Part shown: one piece after another, positions 1 through 5,729 of the stretch
Numbering within the stretch: position 1 is the first letter of the stretch
Layout: each line of letters begins with the position of its first letter
NCBI GenBank assembly: GCA_001689515.1
Contig: LUJR01000038.1
Location: 1 to 12,401 of the forward strand
Length of the DNA: 12,401 nt
Origin: Bacteroidales bacterium M7
Lineage (GTDB): Bacteria; Bacteroidota; Bacteroidia; Bacteroidales; Muribaculaceae
Direction: 5' to 3'
Position numbers and translations under genes: made by a program
Notes under the pieces: model-generated
Databases searched by the model: none
Told to the model about the DNA's origin: nothing
What the model saw: only the letters and a program-made list of their open reading frames with translations

Positions 1-35
1 CCACTCTCACAAAGCCCGCTCGGATCACACAAAAT

Positions 36-81
36 AAAACCGCTGGAAATAAGCCCTTTACGGCAAATTTCCAGCGGTTTT
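36..81. terminator. Bidirectional intrinsic terminator
   Basis: A perfect 15-bp inverted repeat (36-50 pairing with 67-81) encloses a 16-base loop. The stem has a GC core flanked by AAAA on the left and TTTT on the right, so it can act as a Rho-independent terminator for transcripts from either side. It lies downstream of the minus-strand toxin operon, which it probably ends, and may also stop a plus-strand gene that lies before the window. Confidence 0.8.
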
Positions 82-104
82 ACTTCATTAAAATAAGTTA
101 ATTA

Positions 105-200
105 TCAACCTCGGATTGGCTTGCTGCGGCATGTTTTCGGGCAAATGTTCTCCACATTTTCACCCAAACTTATAAAGTCATCTGAGACCCTTGAGGTCAT
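105..200 (-). CDS. Possible 31-residue peptide coupled to the toxin gene
   Basis: The toxin stop codon and an ATG overlap as ATGA (197-200), opening a 31-codon frame that begins MTSRVSDDFISLGENVEN, has two Cys near its C-terminus and ends with TGA at 105-107, just before the terminator hairpin. The ATGA junction copies the antitoxin-toxin junction and would allow translational coupling. No family is recognised, and an ORF this short can arise by chance. It could equally be untranslated operon trailer. Confidence 0.25.
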   Translation of the reverse strand: MTSRVSDDFISLGENVENICPKTCRSKPIRG

Positions 201-475
201 TTATCGCCATAATGGCCTCGGAGCGAGATAACATTGACAATCACTCTGTCTTCCTCAATACTGTAAAGCATTCGCGAAGATTTATCAATCCTCCTGCTCC
301 ACAGTCCAGACATGTCGCCTTTGAGCTGCTCCACTTTGCCAGTTCCAGTGGTCGGGTGTTCTCGCAGTTCATCCAATAATTTAGTGATTTTGGCAATGTT
401 TTTCTTTTGCCCTGACTTTCGCCATTCTATCAGATGCTGTTGTGCCTCTGGCATCAATATAAGCTCATAAGTCAT
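197..475 (-). CDS. yoeB: Txe/YoeB-family toxin (RelE/ParE superfamily mRNA interferase)
   Basis: This 92-residue protein is predicted to be the toxin of a type II toxin-antitoxin pair. YoeB-type toxins bind the ribosomal A site and cleave mRNA. The C-terminal half carries the family pattern G-K-x-E-x-L-K (about 46-52), W-S-R-R-I-D (59-64) and a closing H-Y pair (88-89). By alignment from memory, E49, K52, R68, H88 and Y89 match the E. coli YoeB residues E46, K49, R65, H83 and Y84, so the active site looks intact. Length is normal for the family (about 85-92). It overlaps the upstream antitoxin gene by 4 bases (ATGA), which supports co-translation from one operon. RelE/ParE membership is firm; the choice of YoeB over a near relative is likely. 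Confidence 0.9.
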   Translation of the reverse strand: MTYELILMPEAQQHLIEWRKSGQKKNIAKITKLLDELREHPTTGTGKVEQLKGDMSGLWSRRIDKSSRMLYSIEEDRVIVNVISLRGHYGDK

Positions 476-771
476 ATGCCTAATAACTCTTTAATCTCCT
501 CCATGGAAAAAGCACGTCCCTCTCCAGCCTTCATCTGAGCCATCCCCCGCTTGACCGATGCAATATTCTCAGGATCGTCAAACCACGGATCGCCGGACGG
601 CGAAGGATTTTCTGAAACCTCCACAGTGATAGAATCTGCCTTAGAGATAAGCACCGCCTCAATGTATTTCTTAAGGCTCTTCCCCTGCGCAACCGCCATA
701 ACCGACAGTTTCTGAAGTGTCTCTACGGGGAGGTCTATATTCTTGCGTTTGATATTCAATGCTGTTGCCAT
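472..771 (-). CDS. Antitoxin of the YoeB-like module
   Basis: This 99-residue protein is the first gene of the operon and shares a 4-base overlap with the toxin. The N-terminal part (about 10-45) has a short strand (KNIDLP) and two predicted helices, as in ribbon-helix-helix DNA-binding antitoxins. The C-terminal part (about 60-99) is acidic, holds a Trp-Phe-Asp-Asp segment and ends in a helix of the EEIKELLGI type, the sort of tail that wraps and neutralises a RelE/ParE toxin. It probably represses its own operon: a perfect palindrome overlaps the promoter -7 box 30-50 bases upstream. Assignment rests mainly on position and general architecture; the exact antitoxin family was not determined. 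Confidence 0.8.
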   Translation of the reverse strand: MATALNIKRKNIDLPVETLQKLSVMAVAQGKSLKKYIEAVLISKADSITVEVSENPSPSGDPWFDDPENIASVKRGMAQMKAGEGRAFSMEEIKELLGI

Positions 772-800
772 ATTTAAATTTCATATAAAGTTTGACATGG

Positions 801-831
801 CAAATATACATAATGTATATTATATATACAA
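801..831 (-). promoter_or_regulatory. Toxin-antitoxin promoter with palindromic operator
   Basis: Reading the minus strand, TTG (831-829) is followed after 20 bases by TATATTTG (808-801), an exact match to the Bacteroidetes -33/-7 promoter. A perfect inverted repeat, ATATACAT-A-ATGTATAT (804-820), covers the -7 box and the bases before it. That is the expected place for autorepression by the antitoxin or the toxin-antitoxin complex. The antitoxin ATG lies 30 bases downstream of the -7 box. Confidence 0.75.
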
Positions 832-936
832 TTGCTTCAGATTAAAAGTTCTACAATTGGCACAAGTATACACAGGCAAAAACTATCATTAAGAGATGGA
901 TGTTGTATGTTATAGATTAATTTTACAAACGTTACT

Positions 937-1989
937 ATGATGAAAAAATATTTTATGAGAGCAGCGGGGGCTGCAGTGATTGTGTGGACTTTGGGCGCAT
1001 GGGTGCAAGGAGAGGCTTGCACCAGGGCTGTGTATCTCGGACCCGAGGACATGGTAGTCACGGGTCGCACGATGGACTGGAAAGAGGATCCGCAGTCCAA
1101 TATCTATTTCTTTCCGCGCGGTATCGAACGTCGCGGAGGCAAAACGGACAATTCGGTCACATGGACATCAAAGTATGGAAGTGTGGCTACTGCCGGATAC
1201 GACATCGGAGTATGTGACGGCATGAACGAGAAAGGCTTGGTGGCTAATCTGCTTTTTCTTACAGAATCGGATTATAAACGCGCCGATGACACGCGACCAG
1301 TAATGGGACTCAGCATCTGGACGCAATACGTGCTTGACAATTTCGCCACAGTGGATGAGGCTGTCGCAGAGCTTAGCAAGGAAACATTTCGCATTGACGA
1401 CCCGGACCTGCCCAACGGAGCTAAATCAACCTTGCATCTGTCAATATCAGATGCCACCGGCAACAGTGCCATATTCGAGTATCTCAATGGCAACCTCGTC
1501 ATCCACCACGGACGCAAGTGCCAGGTGATGACCAATTCGCCGACATATGACAAGCAGCAGACGCTCAATGACTACTGGCGACAGATAGGCGGCATGGTGA
1601 TGCTCCCAGGCACCAACCGTGCATCAGACCGCTTCGTCCGCGCCTCGTTCTACATTGACGCACTGCCACAGACCACAAATTATCGTCAGGCTGTGGCTGG
1701 AGTATTCAGCGTGATGCGCAATGTATCTGTGCCTCTCGGCATCTCCGTACCTGACCAACCCAACATCGCATCCACGCGATGGCGCACCGTGTCTGATCAG
1801 AAAAACCGCGTCTACTATTTCGAATCCACCCTCAGCCCTGACATTTTCTGGATAGATTTCAAAAACCTTGATTTCTACCCTGAAAGTCACATAAAGAAAC
1901 TCACCCTTACCGACGGCACAATCTATGCCGGCGACGCATCGCGCCACTTCAAGGATTCCGCACCCCTCCCCTTCCTCTTCGGCGAGTAA
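937..1989 (+). CDS. Secreted choloylglycine hydrolase / penicillin V acylase family protein
   Basis: This 350-residue Ntn-hydrolase (linear amide C-N hydrolase family) cleaves amide bonds in substrates such as conjugated bile salts, penicillin V or N-acyl compounds. Residues 1-27 form a signal peptide (two Lys, a hydrophobic core, then G-E-A), so cleavage exposes Cys28 as the N-terminal nucleophile. The following CTRAVYLGP resembles Bacteroides bile salt hydrolases. Other expected active-site residues are visible: R44 and D47 in TGRTMDW, N200 in MTNSPTYD and R235 in DRFVRASFY. Length is right for the exported Gram-negative branch. The start at 937 gives MM; 940 is equally possible. No Shine-Dalgarno sequence or clear promoter was found upstream. 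Family is certain; bile salt versus other acyl-amide preference cannot be decided from sequence. It is probably periplasmic. Confidence 0.92.
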   Translation: MMKKYFMRAAGAAVIVWTLGAWVQGEACTRAVYLGPEDMVVTGRTMDWKEDPQSNIYFFPRGIERRGGKTDNSVTWTSKYGSVATAGYDIGVCDGMNEKGLVANLLFLTESDYKRADDTRPVMGLSIWTQYVLDNFATVDEAVAELSKETFRIDDPDLPNGAKSTLHLSISDATGNSAIFEYLNGNLVIHHGRKCQVMTNSPTYDKQQTLNDYWRQIGGMVMLPGTNRASDRFVRASFYIDALPQTTNYRQAVAGVFSVMRNVSVPLGISVPDQPNIASTRWRTVSDQKNRVYYFESTLSPDIFWIDFKNLDFYPESHIKKLTLTDGTIYAGDASRHFKDSAPLPFLFGE

Positions 1990-2008
1990 TGCCAACAGCA
2001 ATAAAATT

Positions 2009-2337
2009 GCAGGGAAATGCCGCAATGCTGTTGAATTAAGGCTCGCGGTGTTAACCGCGAGGGGAGTAGTAGCCACATGCAAGCAGACCGTCAGGTCTGT
2101 GCCGCTTGTGGAAAACGGATTGCAGGGAAAACCGGCGGCGTAGCTGCCGGGGCAACCGCATGCATCAGCCCCGGCAGCTGACGCCGCCGGAATATGGTGG
2201 GATGGCATTCGACCACAAGCTGCGCAGACCTGACGGTCTGCTTGCATGTGGCTACTACTCCCTTCGCGGCTCTGCCGCGAAATCCCTCCATTCCCCATCT
2301 CTGCGCCCATATCAACAGCATTGCGACATGTCCCTAC
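2009..2337. repeat. Palindrome-rich interspersed element, copy 1
   Basis: The element is bounded by an imperfect inverted repeat of about 25 bases (2009-2033 with 2313-2337; core CAATGCTGTT / AACAGCATTG). Inside are a local hairpin, ctcgcggt-gtta-accgcgag (2042-2061), and a perfect 38-bp inverted repeat (2062-2099 with 2225-2262) that extends imperfectly to about 50 bp. A GC-rich inner inverted repeat (2132-2152 with 2169-2190) has a loop containing ATGCAT, and a right-hand hairpin reads cgcggc-tct-gccgcg (2265-2279). Each arm of the 38-bp repeat also folds locally (cagacc-gtca-ggtctg). It lies between two convergent genes, 20 bases after the hydrolase stop. A related copy sits at about 3857-4168. 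No coding gene is supported within it. It could be a MITE-like non-autonomous element or a REP/BIME-like repeat. Confidence 0.85.
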
Positions 2338-2421
2338 AACGTGTCTGGTTATCTCTGACTATTAGGTCTGGCGAGGCAGCCGTCGCAATTTACATCAGCA
2401 AGTTTGTTAATGACATATTGT

Positions 2422-2835
2422 TCAGTCACCGATGATGGTGGCTACGATGCGACGCGAGCCGCCGTAGTTGCGGAACTCGCAGAGATAGATGCCCTGCCAT
2501 GTGCCGAGATTGAGCCGCCCATCGGTGATGGGGAGAGTGAGAGTAGACCCTACTATGACGGATTTTACGTGGGATGGCATATCGTCAGGACCTTCATCGG
2601 TGTGGAGATAATATGGGGCGTTTTCGGGGACGAGGCGGTCAAAAACTGCCGCGAGATCGTGGCGCACATCAGGGTCGGCATTCTCGTTGAGAGCCAATGC
2701 CGCCGATGTGTGTTTGATCAGCAGATGCAGCAGTCCTTTATGGGGTATCCGCGGGAGCTGCCGCATGATTTCCCCGGTAACGAGATGTATGCCGCGCGGC
2801 ATAGGTCGCAAGGTGATTTCGGTCTGTTCTATCAT
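2422..2835 (-). CDS. yjbQ: YjbQ family protein (UPF0047)
   Basis: This 137-residue protein belongs to the YjbQ/UPF0047 family, a compact single-domain fold. Some members have weak thiamine-phosphate synthase activity, but the physiological role is unsettled. Family signatures are clear: G-I-H-L-V-T (15-20), HTSAALALNENADPDVRHD (42-60), DDMPSHVK (84-91), TWQGIYL (112-118) and the GGSRRI near the C-terminus. The frame is open further upstream to 2940, but ATG at 2835 is chosen because homologues begin about seven residues before the first conserved strand, and the extra 35 residues look unlike the family. It starts 38 bases after the end of the AraC-type gene on the same strand and may be co-transcribed with it. 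It is cytoplasmic. Confidence 0.9.
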   Translation of the reverse strand: MIEQTEITLRPMPRGIHLVTGEIMRQLPRIPHKGLLHLLIKHTSAALALNENADPDVRHDLAAVFDRLVPENAPYYLHTDEGPDDMPSHVKSVIVGSTLTLPITDGRLNLGTWQGIYLCEFRNYGGSRRIVATIIGD

Positions 2836-2873
2836 ATCAATGTCAGTTATAAAATATATCACACATAATACGC

Positions 2874-3770
2874 TCATGTCTGCGTCCCGTTGCGAAACTG
2901 CAACGGCGACATACCAGTCATGCGACGGAAAAAACGGCACATATACGAGTCATCATCAAAACACAGACGCTCCGCTATCTCTTTGACGCTCAAATCCGTA
3001 TCAGCCAGGCAAGTCTTTATTTCTACCGCAAGTTGCTGATCAATCAACTGTTTAGGAGATGCACCATAGATCCGACGACACACCTTATAAAAATATTCAG
3101 GAGTGATATTTAGCGCATCGGCATAAAATTTCACATCGCGATGTCTCGGAAAATGCTTCGCCACAAGCAGCCAGAATCGGTTGACAATCGCACGCATGCC
3201 ACTCGGATGACCCATGGAGTGCTTTATGCCGCTATCATTGAGTTTGCTGTCAATGGCTAAAAACATATTATAGACATTGCTTCCCACCATCTGTGCGGCG
3301 ACATCTTGAGCCATGTTGGAAAATATCCAGCTTTGCTGCGTCATCCAGTCCGACACCATCCCTGACTGCTCGGCTGACAACTGCAACACCGGGCAGAAAT
3401 GCAGACATACCCATAGCGACATGTCGGTCAGTTTGATATACGCCAGTTCCATCATGCTGTCAGACAGAGAGATATACCTCGCACTGAAATTACGTGACAC
3501 TCTCTGCACCTGCATGAATATATCTGATGTCAACACAAGCAGATCACCTCGGCGGAAAGAATATCTACGCATATCCACCGTGACTGACGCCATGCCGCCG
3601 ACACACAGCATCAGCACGCATCCTGCCGTCTTGACAGGGCGCCCCGAGGCAAACTTCCAGTCAGTTTGCCCTATCGTATTCTCAGGATATGTGGAGTGTA
3701 TCATCAATGGCAAATATACTGATTTTTCATTATCTGCACCCAACGAAAGGATTGATTTGTACCATAACAT
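2874..3770 (-). CDS. AraC-family transcriptional regulator
   Basis: This protein is up to 298 residues long. The C-terminal third (about 212-294) is an AraC/XylS DNA-binding domain with two helix-turn-helix units. The second includes LSVKEIAERLCFDDDSYMCR, followed by FFRRMTGMSPLQFR, the diagnostic family ending. The N-terminal part is a probable cupin-like sensing domain (RGDLLVL, about 74-80) whose ligand cannot be read. Start is uncertain: ATG 3770 gives the longest form, but ATG 3704 (276 residues) lies just after a TATATTTG box and could be the true, nearly leaderless start. It is followed by yjbQ after 38 bases and sits between the two palindromic repeat elements. Targets may include itself, yjbQ or the divergent MATE gene; this is inference from position only. 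Confidence 0.9.
   Translation of the reverse strand: MLWYKSILSLGADNEKSVYLPLMIHSTYPENTIGQTDWKFASGRPVKTAGCVLMLCVGGMASVTVDMRRYSFRRGDLLVLTSDIFMQVQRVSRNFSARYISLSDSMMELAYIKLTDMSLWVCLHFCPVLQLSAEQSGMVSDWMTQQSWIFSNMAQDVAAQMVGSNVYNMFLAIDSKLNDSGIKHSMGHPSGMRAIVNRFWLLVAKHFPRHRDVKFYADALNITPEYFYKVCRRIYGASPKQLIDQQLAVEIKTCLADTDLSVKEIAERLCFDDDSYMCRFFRRMTGMSPLQFRNGTQT
3711..3743 (-). promoter_or_regulatory. Possible promoter of the AraC-type gene
   Basis: On the minus strand TTG (3743-3741) precedes an exact TATATTTG (3718-3711) by 22 bases, slightly longer than the usual 19-21. Transcription would begin within a few bases of ATG 3704, giving an almost leaderless mRNA and implying the shorter 276-residue protein. 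The box lies inside the longest open frame, so it may be coincidental. Confidence 0.35.
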
Positions 3771-3856
3771 GCTCCATTATCACCATGATAATCATGCCTA
3801 TTGTTGCTAACTTTGCAATCGGAATCCAACGGTGTTGCAAAACTTCTAAAACTCAC

Positions 3857-4168
3857 ACCATGTCCCAATGCTGTTCACATAACGCTCGCGGTGTTAACCG
3901 CGAGGGGTGTAGTAGCCACATGCAAGCAAGCTGTCAGCTTGCGCAGCTTGTGAAAAACGGATGTAATGGAAATCCGGCGGTGTAACTGCCGGGGCAATCG
4001 CATGCATCAGCCCCGGCAGCTGACGCCGCCGGCATATGATGGGGCTATTTTAGACCACAAGCTTCACAAGTCTGACGACTTGCTTGCATGTGGCTACTAC
4101 TCCCGCCGCGGCTATGCCGCGCCTTTACAAACGAAACAATCTTAAACAGTATTGTGGCATGTCCCTAC
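3857..4168. repeat. Palindrome-rich interspersed element, copy 2
   Basis: This is a diverged second copy of the 2009-2337 element in the same layout. Outer ends are related (left CAATGCTGTT at 3866-3875; right ACAGTATTGTGGCATGTCCC at 4146-4165). The left hairpin ctcgcggt-gtta-accgcgag (3884-3903) is retained. There is a perfect 22-bp inverted repeat (3909-3930 with 4079-4100), a GC-rich inner inverted repeat (3974-3994 with 4011-4032) and a right hairpin cgcggc-tat-gccgcg. Where the stem sequences differ from copy 1 the pairing is kept (for example gcaagct-gtc-agcttgc on the left, aagtc-tgac-gactt on the right). Unlike copy 1 it lies between divergent genes, ending 38 bases before the MATE start, so it is not simply a terminator. 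Confidence 0.82.
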
Positions 4169-4206
4169 ATGAAATACAAACCTCCCCTTAGACTGATGGA
4201 AACATT

Positions 4207-5592
4207 ATGACTGATAAAAGAAATCTTGACAGAGACCGTCTCGACTTCAGAAACGGGAAAATCGGACAACTGTTCCGTGCCATGTTCTTCCCGACGCTTA
4301 TCGCGATGATCGCCAACTCCGCGCTGACGCTCATCGATGGTATCTTCGTCGGTCAGGGCGTAGGAGCTGAGGGCATCGCTGCCGTCAATATCGTAGCTCC
4401 GATATTCATGGTGGCTACTGGCATAGGGCTGATGCTCGGCATCGGCTCGTCAGTGGTCACGAGCATCCGCTTGTCGGAGGGCAATGTCAAGGCAGCCCGC
4501 ATCATCATGACACAAGCCTTTATCGTCGGACTCCTGTTGGTCGGCATAATATGTGCTACAAGTATAGGCTTCCCTCGTCAGATAGTCTACGCCCTCGGAT
4601 GCAGCCCTCTGCTTGAGAGCCATGCTGTCAGCTACATGCTGTGGCTGTTGCCGGGCTTGCTGTTCCTGTTTATAGAGTGCGTGGGCATGATGCTCATCCG
4701 CCTTGACGGTTCTCCTAAATACGCCATGGCGGTGCAGGTGGTCGCAGCCGTCATCAACATCGTGCTTGACTGGTACATGATATTCCCCTTGGGCTGGGGT
4801 GTCATGGGAGCCGCCTTGGCTACATCTATAGCCTGCGCATCGGGGGCAGTGATGGTGCTGGTCTATTTGCTCCGCTACTCCTACAGACTGCGCTTCTATC
4901 GGCTGAAACTATCGGTGACATCGTTGCTGCTGACCCTGCGCAACACAGGCTACATGATGCGCATAGGCTTCGCAACGCTGCTGACCGAACTTGCCATAGG
5001 CGTCATGATGCTCACGGGCAATTATATGTTCATCTCCTTGCTCGGCGAGGACGGCGTGGCAGCCTACGCCATAGCATGCTACCTCTTCCCCGTGGTTTTC
5101 TCCATCAGCAATGCCGTGGCACAGTCAGCACAGCCCATCATCAGCTACAACTATGGAGCGCGTCAGGCGGCACGGGTGCGGCAGGCTCTGCGGATATCCC
5201 TGCAGACAGCCGTAGTCTGCGGCATCCTGATCACTGGACTGCTCATCATTGGAGCACATACCGTAGTCGGCCTCTTCTTACAGAGCAGCTCGCCAGCCTA
5301 CGGACTTGCCGTCGACGGACTCCCCTACTTCGCCACCTGCGCCGCATTTTTCGCCGTCAACATCGCCTTCATCGGCTACTACCAGAGCATCGAGAGAGCC
5401 GGAGCCTCCACCCTCTATACCCTCCTGCGCGGCATCATCTTCCTCGTCCCCTCCTTCCTCCTCCTCCCCCGCATCATCGGCATCCCCGGACTCTGGCTCG
5501 CCATCCCCGGCGCCGAAGCCCTCACCTGCGCCACCATCACCCTCCTCTACCTCCTCCCCCACAGTCCCAAAACCACCCACCCCGTCACATAA
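4207..5592 (+). CDS. MATE family efflux transporter (MepA-like)
   Basis: This 461-residue inner-membrane protein has about twelve hydrophobic segments in two homologous halves, the fold of multidrug and toxic compound extrusion carriers, which export cationic drugs or metabolites in exchange for Na+ or H+. The N-terminal signature is typical: FFPTLIAMIANSALTLIDGI, then FVGQGVGAEGIAAVNI. The second half begins near residue 240 with the matching ..GFATLLTELAIGVMMLTGNY and QSAQPIISYNYGA. Length is normal. Transcription must start in, or read through, the palindromic element just upstream; no clear TAnnTTTG box was found. The last 300 bases use C-ending, pyrimidine-rich codons very heavily, giving strong strand asymmetry but no break in the frame. 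The substrate is unknown. Confidence 0.93.
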   Translation: MTDKRNLDRDRLDFRNGKIGQLFRAMFFPTLIAMIANSALTLIDGIFVGQGVGAEGIAAVNIVAPIFMVATGIGLMLGIGSSVVTSIRLSEGNVKAARIIMTQAFIVGLLLVGIICATSIGFPRQIVYALGCSPLLESHAVSYMLWLLPGLLFLFIECVGMMLIRLDGSPKYAMAVQVVAAVINIVLDWYMIFPLGWGVMGAALATSIACASGAVMVLVYLLRYSYRLRFYRLKLSVTSLLLTLRNTGYMMRIGFATLLTELAIGVMMLTGNYMFISLLGEDGVAAYAIACYLFPVVFSISNAVAQSAQPIISYNYGARQAARVRQALRISLQTAVVCGILITGLLIIGAHTVVGLFLQSSSPAYGLAVDGLPYFATCAAFFAVNIAFIGYYQSIERAGASTLYTLLRGIIFLVPSFLLLPRIIGIPGLWLAIPGAEALTCATITLLYLLPHSPKTTHPVT

Positions 5593-5667
5593 CCATAGTA
5601 TTCATCTGTCATTAGAGGCTCATGCTAATTTACATATCTATTGTCTATTTAGGGTCTTGGCAACATT

Positions 5668-5697
5668 TTGATACCTCAGAAATTCTCTATATATTTG
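5668..5697 (+). promoter_or_regulatory. Promoter of the restriction-modification gene
   Basis: TTG (5668-5670, within TTTTG) is followed after 19 bases by TATATTTG (5690-5697), a full match to the Bacteroidetes consensus. Transcription should begin at about 5702-5705, leaving a leader of roughly 25 bases before ATG 5730. There is no Shine-Dalgarno sequence, as usual in this phylum. Confidence 0.75.
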
Positions 5698-5729
5698 TGA
5701 ATAGTTAAGTGTGCAAATCCAGATTGCTT

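Noticed and set aside
901..936. Promoter for the hydrolase gene (TAATTTTA at 918-925)
   Set aside because: It differs from TAnnTTTG, and the nearest TTG is only 12 bases upstream, too close for a Bacteroidetes promoter.
1624..2310. Long open frames crossing the hydrolase end and repeat copy 1 on the minus strand (about 228 codons) and nearby plus-strand frames
   Set aside because: They run antisense to a well-supported gene or through palindromic repeat sequence, with low-complexity, protein-unlike translations and no family signature.
2404..2868. Plus-strand frame of 154 codons opposite yjbQ
   Set aside because: It is antisense to a gene with strong family motifs and has no recognisable domain.
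2836..2940. Extended 172-residue version of the YjbQ protein
   Set aside because: The extra 35 residues overlap the end of the AraC gene and do not resemble the family N-terminus; ATG 2835 gives the usual length.
5278..5671. Open frames of 100-179 codons overlapping the 3' end of the MATE gene in other frames
   Set aside because: Translations are runs of Pro/Ser/His or Gly/Glu, the product of the pyrimidine-rich MATE codons read out of frame.
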